From: Candidatus Rokuibacteriota bacterium
Lineage (GTDB): Bacteria; Methylomirabilota; Methylomirabilia; Rokubacteriales; CSP1-6
Assembly: GCA_003220535.1 (NCBI GenBank)
Contig: QHSU01000057.1
Span: forward strand, 169,397-233,396
Direction: 5' to 3'
DNA: 64,000 nt
Shown: in pieces, positions 52,454 to 60,564 of the stretch
How positions within the stretch are numbered: position 1 is the first letter of the stretch
Layout: each line of letters starts with the position of its first letter
The notes under the pieces: generated by a model
What the model saw: only the letters and a program-made list of their open reading frames with translations
Database searches by the model: none
Told to the model about the DNA's origin: nothing
Position numbers and translations under genes: made by a program

Positions 52454-53389
52454 CTACCGGAACGCGGGCGCGATCTCCGCGATGAACCGATCGAGGTCAC
52501 GACGAAGCTCATCCAGCGGCCGGAACATGCTCGGGATGAACAGCGTGTCCACGCGGGCAGACTGGAGCTGATGGAGCTGATCGCGGATCTGATCCGGCGT
52601 GCCGGCCAGGCAGGTGTCGCGGGCGTCGGCCGCGTGCCGGCCCATGCGCTTGGCGATCGTGTCGGCGAGGCGCTCGATCTCGTCCTTCTTGTCGGTGATG
52701 AGCAATGACATGTTGGCCGAGCGCTTGAGAGCCTTCGGATCGCGACCGGCTTCGGCGCAGTGGTCGTCGAGGATCTTGCCCTTCCGCGCCAGCACGCGAG
52801 GACCACCCCAGCAGTTCCAGTGGTCGGCGTGCTTGGCTACGATCCGCAGGGTCACGCGCTCGCCCCCGCCGCCGATCATCAGCTCGGGCTGAGGCGACTG
52901 GACGGGCTTGGGGTCGAGGGGGGCGTCGGAGAGCTGATAATAGCGTCCCTTGAACGTCGTGCGGCGCTCGGTCCACAGCGACCGGATCACCTGACAGGCC
53001 TCGTCCAGGCGCTCGAGCCGTTCGCGCATGGTGTAAAAGGGGATGCCGTAGGCCTCGTGCTCGTTCTGCTGCCATCCCGCGCCGAGGCCCAACAGGAGGC
53101 GGCCGCCGGAGATGATGTCGACCTGCGCGGCCATCTTGGCGACCACGGCCGGATGGCGATACGTGTTGCCCAGCACGATGGTGCCGACGCGGATCCGCGG
53201 CACCAGGGCCGCCAGCGCGCTGAGGGTGCTCCATGACTCGAGCATGGCGCCCTCGCGCTCCTTCGTGTTCGGCATGAAGTGGTCGGTCACGCAGGCGATG
53301 TCCCACCTGGTCGACTCGAGGTGTCGCCAGAGGTCCAGCACACCCGACCAGGTCTGGGCGCCCATGCTCGTGAACAGGCCGAAACGCAT
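52454..53389 (-). CDS. LLM class (F420-dependent type) oxidoreductase
   Basis: A 311-residue luciferase-like barrel starting MRFGLFTSMGAQTWSGVLDL with GAGAGGAGAG upstream of ATG 53389; an ATG nine codons earlier lacks a site. VTDHFMPN, VLGNTYRHPAVVAKMAAQVD, SGGRLLLGLGAGWQQNEHEAYG and PELMIGGGGERVTLRIVAKH are typical of the F420-dependent subgroup (GAGW, GGGGE). F420 use is inferred; no F420 biosynthesis gene is in the window. Stands alone, divergent from a cupin gene. Confidence 0.92.
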   Translation of the reverse strand: MRFGLFTSMGAQTWSGVLDLWRHLESTRWDIACVTDHFMPNTKEREGAMLESWSTLSALAALVPRIRVGTIVLGNTYRHPAVVAKMAAQVDIISGGRLLLGLGAGWQQNEHEAYGIPFYTMRERLERLDEACQVIRSLWTERRTTFKGRYYQLSDAPLDPKPVQSPQPELMIGGGGERVTLRIVAKHADHWNCWGGPRVLARKGKILDDHCAEAGRDPKALKRSANMSLLITDKKDEIERLADTIAKRMGRHAADARDTCLAGTPDQIRDQLHQLQSARVDTLFIPSMFRPLDELRRDLDRFIAEIAPAFR

Positions 53390-53469
53390 GACACTCTCCT
53401 CTCTCGTTGCCACCATACTAACGCGACGGCACGCTGTTTCGTGATGCTACCTTGAGCTCGGGAGGTCCC

Positions 53470-53820
53470 ATGGCCATCATTCGCATCCACACGGGTTCCG
53501 ACGGCAAGTCGCATTTCGCGGACGTCGTGCCGCGCTTCGAGCCGCGCGGCGACCAATCGGAGAGTGCCGAGCTGATTCCCGGCAGCGGCATCGTCATCCG
53601 CCGCTTCGATCCGAAGCGATCCAATCCCTGGCACCACGCGCCCGGACGCGCGGCCGTGTTCACGCTCTCCGGTGCGGTGGACATCGAGATCGGTGACGGC
53701 ACGGTGCGGCGCCTGGGTCCCGGCGACATCTTGATCGCCGAAGACCTGACCGGCCAGGGCCACGTGACCCGCGAGGTCGGCCCCGAGCCCCGCATCTCGA
53801 TCTTCGTCCCCCTCCCCTGA
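53470..53820 (+). CDS. Small cupin domain protein
   Basis: A 116-residue single-domain cupin. ATG 53470 has GGGAGG five bases upstream. Cupin motif 1 is reduced to WHHAPGRAAVFTLSGAVDIE and motif 2 to RLGPGDILIAEDLTGQGHVT; the metal-ligand set is partial (His pair in WHHAP, His in GHVT). It may bind a small molecule or act as a minor isomerase. It is convergent with the CoA-transferase gene, separated by an R2a element. Confidence 0.88.
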   Translation: MAIIRIHTGSDGKSHFADVVPRFEPRGDQSESAELIPGSGIVIRRFDPKRSNPWHHAPGRAAVFTLSGAVDIEIGDGTVRRLGPGDILIAEDLTGQGHVTREVGPEPRISIFVPLP

Positions 53821-53867
53821 GCCCGCCCCCGATCTCCCGTAAGACTCAGCCGAGCTGAGAGCCGGGG

Positions 53868-53892
53868 GCGCGTCGAATCGGGGGCGACGCGC
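53868..53892. repeat. GC hairpin between convergent cupin and CoA-transferase genes
   Basis: Perfect 8-bp stem GCGCGTCG/CGACGCGC with a 9-nt loop, immediately left of the R2a element. No T-run follows on either strand. Confidence 0.5.
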
Positions 53893-53904
53893 GTGATGCC
53901 TGAG

Positions 53905-54050
53905 GCGAGGCGCGGGTGCGGTGGGGGTCGAACGGACCCGTTCCCGTCAAGGGGCGGCGGGTGTCGCGAGCCCGGATGGAGCCCAGCCGCCGCGGGGAAG
54001 CGCACGCGTGCGGCGTGGTCCGCTCGACCCCCACCGCATCCGCGCCTCGC
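53905..54050. repeat. R2a element: conserved core inside long inverted arms (copy 2)
   Basis: Left arm 53905-53938 and right arm 54017-54050 are inverted repeats identical at 32 of 34 positions (beginning GCGAGGCGCGGGTGCGGTGG). The 78-nt centre shares GACCCGTTCC and a 25-bp block (53971-53995) with the copy at 18622-18778, plus the following ACGCGTGC. The arms of the two copies differ in sequence. It lies between the ends of convergent genes, 18 bp from the CoA-transferase stop. Confidence 0.78.
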
Positions 54051-54068
54051 CGCGGGCCGCCACGCAGG

Positions 54069-55274
54069 CTAGATGACGCCTTCAGCCGCCCAGCGAGCGA
54101 GGTCGTCGCGAGAGTAACCGAGGAGGTCGATGAAGACGTTCTCGTTGTGCGCACCGGGCAGGGGAGCCAGCCAGCGGACACGGCCCGGCGTCTCCGAGAG
54201 CTTGAGGGGCGTGCCGGTCGTCTTCACGGGCCCGTAGATGGGATCGTCGACCTCGACGAACATCTCGCGGGCCTGCACCTGTGGATCGACGACCATCTCC
54301 GCCACGTTGTTGACGGGCGCCGCAGGGACCCCGGCCGTGGCCAGCGTGCGCACCACCTCGGCCCTGGCGCGCGCGCTCGTCCAGGCCTGAATGATGCCGG
54401 CGATCTGATCTCGCCGATCACGTCGGGCTGCCGCTGTCGAGAATCCGGGATCTCGCGTGAGATCGCTCCGGCCGATGATCTCGCAGAAGCGGCGCCACAC
54501 CGCGTCGCTCGCGCCCGCGGCGATTGCCACGTGGCCGTCCGTTGTCGGATAGACGCCCGAGCTCGATCCGCCGAACGAGACGTTGCCCGCGCGCGTGAGG
54601 ACCTCACCGCCGACGGTGTAGCGCTCGCCGAGGTTGTCGAGCGCGACCACCAAGCTGTCGAGCAGCGCCAGATCGATGCGCTGCCCCTTGCCGGTGCGAT
54701 GGCGGTAGTGCAGGGCGGACACGACACTGAAGGCACAGAGCATCCCGGCGTAGTAGTCCGAGATCGACTGACCCGATCGGGTGGGCGGCTGCTCCGGAAA
54801 GCCGGTGATGCTCATGTACCCGCTTATCGCCTGCGCCAGGATGTCGTAGCCGCGCTGGGTGGCGTACGGCCCGTGCTGGCCGAAGGCGGTGATCGAGGCA
54901 TAGACGATGTCGGGTTTCACCCGTCGCAAGTCCTCGTACCCGAGTCCCAAGCGCTCCAGCGTGCCGACGCTGAAGTTCTCGGTCACCACATCCGCGTGCC
55001 GGACCAGCTCCTTGAAGAGCTCCACGCCCCTGGGCGTCTTCAGCTCGAGCGTGATGGCGAGCTTGTTCCGCTCCCGGTACTGCGCGGCCGGCACGCGCTC
55101 CTCGACGCCGTTGCGCGTGCGTCTCACGCCCAGCGACACGCGCTCGCGTCCGCGCTCCCGTGACTCGACTTTGATCACCCGGGCGCCCAGGTCCGCGAGC
55201 AGCATGGTGCAGAAGGGCATGGCGATGACCTGCCCGAGATCCAGCACCGTGACGTCGCTGAGCGCCTGATCCAT
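54069..55274 (-). CDS. CaiB/BaiF (class III) CoA-transferase
   Basis: A 401-residue class III CoA-transferase. SDVTVLDLGQVIAMPFCTML and GARVIKVESRERG form the N-terminal CoA-binding fold; the catalytic Asp is in GKGQRIDLALLD (near residue 183). TENFSVGTLERLGLGYEDL and AFGQHGPYATQRGYDILAQA are family hallmarks. It should move CoA between acids, activating a substrate such as a hydroxy- or dicarboxylic acid. ATG 55274 lies 7 nt from a partial R1 repeat, which therefore forms most of its 5' leader. Divergent from the STAS gene. Confidence 0.93.
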   Translation of the reverse strand: MDQALSDVTVLDLGQVIAMPFCTMLLADLGARVIKVESRERGRERVSLGVRRTRNGVEERVPAAQYRERNKLAITLELKTPRGVELFKELVRHADVVTENFSVGTLERLGLGYEDLRRVKPDIVYASITAFGQHGPYATQRGYDILAQAISGYMSITGFPEQPPTRSGQSISDYYAGMLCAFSVVSALHYRHRTGKGQRIDLALLDSLVVALDNLGERYTVGGEVLTRAGNVSFGGSSSGVYPTTDGHVAIAAGASDAVWRRFCEIIGRSDLTRDPGFSTAAARRDRRDQIAGIIQAWTSARARAEVVRTLATAGVPAAPVNNVAEMVVDPQVQAREMFVEVDDPIYGPVKTTGTPLKLSETPGRVRWLAPLPGAHNENVFIDLLGYSRDDLARWAAEGVI

Positions 55275-55280
55275 GGTCTA

Positions 55281-55336
55281 GAGTCGCGCCTCGGCCGGGG
55301 GCGATCTCCGTCTCGCCCGGCGATAGTGCGCCGGGC
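55281..55336 (+). repeat. Partial R1 repeat (copy D) with GC hairpin
   Basis: GAGTCGCGCCTCGGCCGG (55281-55298) matches the first 18 bases of R1; the remainder is replaced by unrelated sequence ending in a perfect 8-bp hairpin GCCCGGCG/CGCCGGGC (55315-55336). The GAGTC end faces the CoA-transferase start. Confidence 0.65.
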
Positions 55337-55453
55337 CCCCCGTCCGGTCAAGTCGCCGCCGGCGCGGTCACCGCGGGTCCAGCAGGATGATCCCTTCAGA
55401 CCGCCCTGGTGATAGCATTGAGTCCTGCACTGCGCGCCATTTCCGGGGAGCCG

Positions 55454-55828
55454 ATGGACCTGACGCCGAAGCGCTACGCGGACACGATCGTGCTGTCTCC
55501 AGTGGGTCGCCTCGACCACGCGACCTCGGAAGGCTTCAAGGTCGCGCTGGCTCCCTACATGGCGCGCTGCGCCCGGGACCTGGATCGGGTCATCCTCGAC
55601 TTCGTCGGTGTCGAGTACATCAGCAGCATCGGGCTGCGCGTGCTCATGCTGGCCGCCAAGCAGGCCAAGACGCAGGGAGGCTCGATCGGGGTGGCGGCCC
55701 TTCAGCCCGTCGTCAAGGAGATCTTCGACATCAGTCGCTTCACGATGGTTCTCGACGTCTTCGCGTCAGTCCGCGAGGGGCTGGCCAGGCTCTCGCCGCC
55801 GGCGCTGGCGGCGTTCGATGGCGCCTGA
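55454..55828 (+). CDS. STAS domain anti-sigma factor antagonist (SpoIIAA/RsbV-like)
   Basis: A 124-residue STAS protein. ATG 55454 follows GGGGAG; GTG 55409 would add 15 residues. The regulatory Ser lies in GVEYISSIGLRVLMLAAKQA, the usual DSxG region. Such proteins switch partners: unphosphorylated they bind an RsbW-type kinase and free its target, and a PP2C phosphatase reactivates them. Both a SpoIIE-type phosphatase (56812) and an RsbW-like kinase (60180) lie within 5 kb. Its stop overlaps the MBL gene by 11 bp. Confidence 0.92.
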   Translation: MDLTPKRYADTIVLSPVGRLDHATSEGFKVALAPYMARCARDLDRVILDFVGVEYISSIGLRVLMLAAKQAKTQGGSIGVAALQPVVKEIFDISRFTMVLDVFASVREGLARLSPPALAAFDGA

Positions 55829-56792
55829 CGGGCGCCTGGCAGTCAAGTTCTGGGGCACGCGGGGCTCGATCCCCGTCGCCATGACCTCGACGGAGGTCCG
55901 GCGCAAGCTGATCGCGAGCCTGGTGCGCGCCTCCGGACGTACGCTGGACACGCCCGAGAAGGCGACGGTCTTTCTCGAGCGCGAGCTCGACTTCGCGGTC
56001 TCCCACACGTTCGGCGGCGACTCCTCGTGCGTCGAGATCGTCACGGGCGGCAAGGACTACGTGTTGTGCGACCTGGGCACGGGTGCCCGAGTCTTCGGCA
56101 ACGACGTGCTCGCGACGCGCGGGGCCTCGGGACACACCTTCCACGTCTTCATGTCCCACCTGCACTGGGACCACATCATGGGCTTCCCCTTCTTCATGCC
56201 GGTCTACGCGCCCGGCAACCACATCCGGATCTACGGCTGCCACGCCGGGCTGGAGACGGCCTTCCGGGGCCAGCACGCCGCGCCGTTCTTCCCGGTCGAT
56301 TTCGCGCGACTCAGCGCCACGATCGAGTTCGTGCGGCTCGAGCCCGGCCGCGACTACGAGATCGCGGGCTTGCGCGTGCGCCCCAAGCTCCAGCGCCACG
56401 GCGGCGACTCGTACGGCTATCGATTTCACATGCGCGACCGGGTCGTCGTCTACTCGACGGACGCCGAGCACAAGCAGGACGATCTGACGGAGATCCAGGG
56501 CTTCGTGGAGTTCTTTCGCGACGCCGACCTGGTGATCTTCGACTCGCAGTACTCACTGGCCGAGGCCACCTCGGTCAAGGAGGATTGGGGACACTCGAGC
56601 AACGTCGTCGGCCTGGAGCTCTGTCAGATGGCGCGCGCCAGGCGTCTGTGCCTGTACCACCACGAGCCCGTCTCCAACGACGAGCGAATCGCCGCGCTCC
56701 TCGCGGAGACTCAGCGACTCGAGGAGATCACCCGCGGCGACCGCCGGGTGGAGATCCTGGCCGCCTACGACGGTATGGAGCTCACGCTCTGA
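55818..56792 (+). CDS. MBL-fold metallo-hydrolase
   Basis: A 324-residue metallo-beta-lactamase-fold protein starting inside the STAS gene. KFWGTRGSIPVA, GGDSSCVEIVTG, the metal motif MSHLHWDHIMGFPFF, QRHGGDSYGYRF, VVYSTDAEH (Asp ligand) and a late His pair in LCLYHHEPVS resemble cAMP/PhnP-like phosphodiesterases and CarD-type signalling hydrolases. A phosphodiester or cyclic nucleotide substrate is possible. Its tight linkage to STAS and CHASE2-SpoIIE genes makes it a candidate second-messenger enzyme of the module. Confidence 0.9.
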   Translation: MAPDGRLAVKFWGTRGSIPVAMTSTEVRRKLIASLVRASGRTLDTPEKATVFLERELDFAVSHTFGGDSSCVEIVTGGKDYVLCDLGTGARVFGNDVLATRGASGHTFHVFMSHLHWDHIMGFPFFMPVYAPGNHIRIYGCHAGLETAFRGQHAAPFFPVDFARLSATIEFVRLEPGRDYEIAGLRVRPKLQRHGGDSYGYRFHMRDRVVVYSTDAEHKQDDLTEIQGFVEFFRDADLVIFDSQYSLAEATSVKEDWGHSSNVVGLELCQMARARRLCLYHHEPVSNDERIAALLAETQRLEEITRGDRRVEILAAYDGMELTL

Positions 56793-56811
56793 GCCGTCCG
56801 TCCTGAGCCGG

Positions 56812-58914
56812 ATGCCTCGGCCGGATCGACGGTGGCTCCGTGTCCTGCGCGGCCGTCGTGGCCGCCCCCTCGGGTTCCTGTTGCTGGCTCTCTTCCTGCT
56901 GCTCGGGCTCCTTCCCGACGTTGTCGGGCTCAGCCCGGTACGGCTGGCTGGATTCGACGCCTACCAGCGCTGGGCGCCGCGAGTCCGCCGGTCGGCGCCG
57001 GCTCTCGTCGTGGCGATCGACGAAGAGAGTCTCCGGGTCCACGGGCAGTGGCCGTGGCCGCGGACCTGGCTCGCCCGACTCGTCGCGCGTCTGGCCGAGG
57101 CGCGACCCGCCGCCATCGGCATCGACGTGGTGATGCCCGAGCCGGACCGACTTTCGCCGGGCCGCCTGCCGGCGCTCGTGCCCGGGATGGGCGACGACCT
57201 GACGCGGCGGCTGTCCGGCCTGCCGAGCAACGACGCGGTCCTGGCTCAGGCGCTCGACGGCCAACCGGTCGTGCTCGGTGTCGCAGGCGTCGAGAGGGAC
57301 GTGGCCCGATCGGGGACGGTTCTCCGCCGGGCGCCGATCCGTGTCATCGGCGGCGACCCGAGGCGTTTCGTGCCGAGCTTCGAAGGAGCTCTGCGCAGCG
57401 TCGACGAGATCGACCGCGTCGCGAGGGGCCGCGGCCTGCTGAACATGCAGCCCGAGCGCGGCGTGGTCCGCCGCATGCCGCTCGTCGCCGGCGTGGGCGA
57501 CGCGCTGCTCCCGGCGTTCGGCGTCGAGATGCTGCGCGTGGCCACCGGGACCGCGATCCTCACGGTGCGCGCCGGTACCTCGGGTGTCGAGGCCGTCGGC
57601 ATCGGCGATCTCCTCGTCCCCACGGAAGCCGACGGAAGCGTGTGGGTCCACTTCGGCCGCCACGATCCGTCGCGGTTCGTCTCGGCGGCCGACGTCCTCG
57701 CCGGGACCGCCGATCTCCGCGCGTTCGAGCGCAAGCTCGTCCTGATCGGCGTCACTGCGCTCGGCCTGTCGGACTACCAGGCGACGCCCGTGGCCGACCG
57801 GATGTCCGGAGTCGAGATCCACGCCCAGCTGCTCGAAGGGATCTTCGACACCGATCTACTGACTCGACCTCGTGCCGTGGTATGGACCGAGGCCGGCGTG
57901 CTGCTCGTCGGCGGTCTCTTGCTCGTCCTGCTCGTGCCGCGCCTGCCGGCACGGACGTCGGTGGGTTTGCTCGTGCTCGTCGTCGGAGCCGTGGGGGTCG
58001 CGGGGTTTCTGGCGTATCGCACGCGGGGGATCTTGTTCGACGCCGCGTTGCCGTCGGTCGCGCTCGGCGTGCTGTTCACGGCGATGCTGGCCGTCACGCT
58101 GGCCGAGGCCGAGAGCCAGCGGCGGACGCTGCGCGAGCAGGCGGCGCGGCTGGCCGGAGAGCTGGAGGCGGCGCGCCGCATCCAGATGAGTAGCCTGCCG
58201 CACCCCACGACCGCGTTCCCGGGCGACACGCGGCTCGACCTCTACGCGTTCCTCGAGCCAGCCCGCGAGGTCGGTGGCGACCTGTACGACTTCTTCGCTT
58301 TGGACCAGGACCGGATCTTCTTTCTCATCGGCGACGTGTCGGGGAAGGGGCTGCCGAGCAGCCTCTTCATGGCGGTGAGCAAGGCGCTCTGCAAGAGCAC
58401 GGCGCTGCGCCAGTCCGGCCGGGTCGAGGCCGTGATGCGGGAGGCCGACACCGAGATCGCGCGTGAGAACACCGAGGGGTTCTTCGTCACCGCGCTGGCG
58501 GCGATCCTCGACACGCGCACCGGGCTCCTCGAATACTGCAACGCCGGGCACGAGCCACCGTATCTCCTGCCCGGGGGCGGGCGTCCGCTGCTCCAGCTCA
58601 CCGACGGCGGGGGTCCGCCGCTCTGCGCGGTGGACTGTTTTCCGTATGTCGCCAGCTCGCGGCGTCTGGAGCCTGGCGACACGATCTGCCTGGTCACGGA
58701 CGGCGTGACGGAAGCGGCGAGCCCGACCGAGCTCTTCGGTCGCAAGCGTCTCGAAGCGCTGCTCGGGCAGTTCGGGCGTTCGGCGAGCGCGGCGGAAGTC
58801 GGGGAAGCCGTTCGGCGGGAGGTCGGCCGATTCACCGACGGGGTGGAAGCGTCCGACGACCTGGCCATACTCGTGCTGCGCTGGAAGGGCCCGCCCTCAG
58901 CTACCGGACACTGA
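56812..58914 (+). CDS. CHASE2 sensor - SpoIIE-type PP2C serine phosphatase
   Basis: A 700-residue membrane protein. One N-terminal helix (about 20-40) leads to an extracytoplasmic CHASE2 domain (about 45-345; FDAYQRWAPR, ALVVAIDEESL, GIDVVMPEP, KLVLIGVTALGLSD). Three helices follow (about 363-380, 386-404, 415-435), a short coiled coil, then the PP2C/SpoIIE domain (about 460-695) with EVGGDLYDFF, IGDVSGKGLPSSLFM, NAGHEPPYLL, VTDGVTEA and SDDLAILVL, the metal-binding acidic residues being complete. It should dephosphorylate the STAS protein in response to an outside signal. Its 3' end overlaps the convergent OmpA gene by 14 bp. Confidence 0.94.
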   Translation: MPRPDRRWLRVLRGRRGRPLGFLLLALFLLLGLLPDVVGLSPVRLAGFDAYQRWAPRVRRSAPALVVAIDEESLRVHGQWPWPRTWLARLVARLAEARPAAIGIDVVMPEPDRLSPGRLPALVPGMGDDLTRRLSGLPSNDAVLAQALDGQPVVLGVAGVERDVARSGTVLRRAPIRVIGGDPRRFVPSFEGALRSVDEIDRVARGRGLLNMQPERGVVRRMPLVAGVGDALLPAFGVEMLRVATGTAILTVRAGTSGVEAVGIGDLLVPTEADGSVWVHFGRHDPSRFVSAADVLAGTADLRAFERKLVLIGVTALGLSDYQATPVADRMSGVEIHAQLLEGIFDTDLLTRPRAVVWTEAGVLLVGGLLLVLLVPRLPARTSVGLLVLVVGAVGVAGFLAYRTRGILFDAALPSVALGVLFTAMLAVTLAEAESQRRTLREQAARLAGELEAARRIQMSSLPHPTTAFPGDTRLDLYAFLEPAREVGGDLYDFFALDQDRIFFLIGDVSGKGLPSSLFMAVSKALCKSTALRQSGRVEAVMREADTEIARENTEGFFVTALAAILDTRTGLLEYCNAGHEPPYLLPGGGRPLLQLTDGGGPPLCAVDCFPYVASSRRLEPGDTICLVTDGVTEAASPTELFGRKRLEALLGQFGRSASAAEVGEAVRREVGRFTDGVEASDDLAILVLRWKGPPSATGH

Positions 58915-59539
58915 TCTCCACGCGCCGATTGCGCGGCTCGGACACCTCGTCGGCAGTCGGCACCAGCGGCTCGCGCTCGCCGCGCCCGGCCACCGAGATC
59001 CGGACCTTCGGGATCGCGAGCTTCAGGAGATCGTCGCGCACCTTTTCGGCGCGCTTGAGCGATAGCGCGTCGTTGTATGCCACGGCGCCGACGCGATCCG
59101 TGTGTCCGATGACGACGATCTCCGGCGCCGGCCGCCGGGCGATCTCGGCGAAGATCTGACCGACGACCCGCTTGGAGTCCGGCGTGAGCTCGTCCGTGTC
59201 AGCGAGGAAATAGAGGAAGAAGGACACCGGCCGGGTCGGCTGCGCCGCCAGCGCCGGGCCGAACGCCTGCCGCACCTCCGCCTCCGAGGTCGCCCGGCCT
59301 TCCACGCGACCGGGGCTCGTCACGCTGGCCGCGGCGTAGGGCTGATCGAGCACGCGCTGCTCGCCGCCGCTCGACACGATCAGCGCCCCGATCTTTCCGT
59401 CCTGTCCCGGGAGAAGCACGTAGAGATCGTTCCGGCTGGCACAACCGGCCAGCAGGAGCAACGCGAGCGGAGCCAGCCCGACGAGGCTCCGCGCCGAGGC
59501 GGACCGGACGTCAGTCTTTCGCCGGGCCGGTACGAACAA
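58901..59539 (-). CDS. OmpA family lipoprotein
   Basis: A 212-residue lipoprotein, lipobox LLAGC (Cys about 33), with a C-terminal OmpA/MotB peptidoglycan-binding domain: VSFFLYFLADTDELTPDSKR, VVIGHTDRVGAVAYNDALSL and NRRVEISVR. The middle region (about 35-100) is unassigned. The only usable start is TTG 59539, which lies 29 bp inside the FecR gene; the two are probably co-translated. OmpA plus FecR genes beside a CHASE2 protein is a recurring arrangement. Confidence 0.9.
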   Translation of the reverse strand: MFVPARRKTDVRSASARSLVGLAPLALLLLAGCASRNDLYVLLPGQDGKIGALIVSSGGEQRVLDQPYAAASVTSPGRVEGRATSEAEVRQAFGPALAAQPTRPVSFFLYFLADTDELTPDSKRVVGQIFAEIARRPAPEIVVIGHTDRVGAVAYNDALSLKRAEKVRDDLLKLAIPKVRISVAGRGEREPLVPTADEVSEPRNRRVEISVR

Positions 59540-59963
59540 GAAATTCGGTCCCGCGCACGCCGAGAATCGCCGCCGGAGTCTTCACCTTCATCGCCTCGGG
59601 TGACTGCTTGGCCAGCTTTCCGGACACGACGGCCAACGTGCCCTGCTTCAGCGAGCTGTCGAAGTTCCCCTGGTGCGTCGTCGAATTGAAGACGAAGCGG
59701 TCGATCGAGAGCACGCTGTCCGGCCCGACCGAGACCAAGCTGTTGTCGCGGAAGGTGATCCCCACCGAGCCGTCCGCGCCCGTGATCACCACGTCTCCCT
59801 GCTGAACGGCCTGGCCCACCGCTGCGGGAAGTCGCTGCCCGGCGCGCTCGATCTGCGCCGCGCCGTTGGAGACCTTGACGTGCCCGGCGTCCTCGGCGGC
59901 GGCCGCCGCGACGCCAAACGTCAGAGCAATCGGCAGGATCAGAGCTATGAACCCGGATCTCAT
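59511..59963 (-). CDS. Exported FecR domain protein
   Basis: A 150-residue protein with signal peptide (MRSGFIALILPIALTFGVAA) and one FecR domain: LPAAVGQAVQQGDVVITGAD, GSVGITFRDNSLVSVGP, TPAAILGVRGTEFLVR. ATG 59963 has GAGGAGG. Unlike iron-transport FecR it has no transmembrane anti-sigma segment, so it is a periplasmic FecR-domain protein of the type paired with CHASE2 sensors. It may be the ligand or partner read by the CHASE2 domain; this is inferred from gene neighbourhoods. Confidence 0.92.
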   Translation of the reverse strand: MRSGFIALILPIALTFGVAAAAAEDAGHVKVSNGAAQIERAGQRLPAAVGQAVQQGDVVITGADGSVGITFRDNSLVSVGPDSVLSIDRFVFNSTTHQGNFDSSLKQGTLAVVSGKLAKQSPEAMKVKTPAAILGVRGTEFLVRTGPAKD

Positions 59964-60179
59964 CGTTTTCCTCCTCATATGCACATCGCGATCATCTACA
60001 CATCGCAATCATCGGGCTGATTCCGGAATGCGCGCCCGCCCGATACAAATCCCGATGTATATATAGTAGCCGAGTCGGACTCGACATCCTGCCGAGATCG
60101 GAGGCCGAGCACGAACGACCACGAAGATACCGGAAACCACAACGGAGTCTTCCCGGCCCGGCGGGACACGCTACCCGCA

Positions 60180-60554
60180 GTGGCGCAATTCATCGCCGAC
60201 ATGTGTGCGGTGAGCGGCGTGCCGCGCAAGGCCTGTCTCAGGCTCACGCTGCTCGTAGAGGAGCTCTTCACCAACACTGTCGTCCACGGCCACGGGGCCG
60301 ACTCCGAGGCGCCCGTCTATCTCGCCTTCGAGATCCGGCCCGGCTGGATCGCGCTTACGTACGAGGACACGGCGCGCCCTCACGATCCATTCGCCAGAGT
60401 GCGTGTTCCCGACGAGACCGCCGGTGTGGACGAGCGCTCCCTCGGCGGGCTGGGAGTCTTGCTGGTGACCGCCATGGCCGAGCGGGTTCAGTACGCCCAC
60501 GTCGGAGGTCGTAACCGCATCTCGCTGCTGATGCCGACGCCAGCAGACCCCTGA
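60180..60554 (+). CDS. RsbW-like anti-sigma factor / serine kinase (HATPase)
   Basis: A 124-residue GHKL ATPase of the RsbW/SpoIIAB type from GTG 60180: LRLTLLVEELFTNTVVHGHG (N box), TYEDTARPHDPF (G1-like, with Asp), LGGLGVLLVTAMAERVQYA (G2-like). The frame remains open upstream and reads NGVFPARRDTLPAVAQFIAD, which looks like the true N terminus; the only site with a ribosome-binding sequence (GGAGG, 60100-60104) is followed 6 nt later by ACG 60111 instead of ATG. It should phosphorylate the STAS antagonist at 55454, opposing the SpoIIE phosphatase. Confidence 0.87.
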   Translation: MAQFIADMCAVSGVPRKACLRLTLLVEELFTNTVVHGHGADSEAPVYLAFEIRPGWIALTYEDTARPHDPFARVRVPDETAGVDERSLGGLGVLLVTAMAERVQYAHVGGRNRISLLMPTPADP

Positions 60555-60564
60555 GGAGCCTTCC

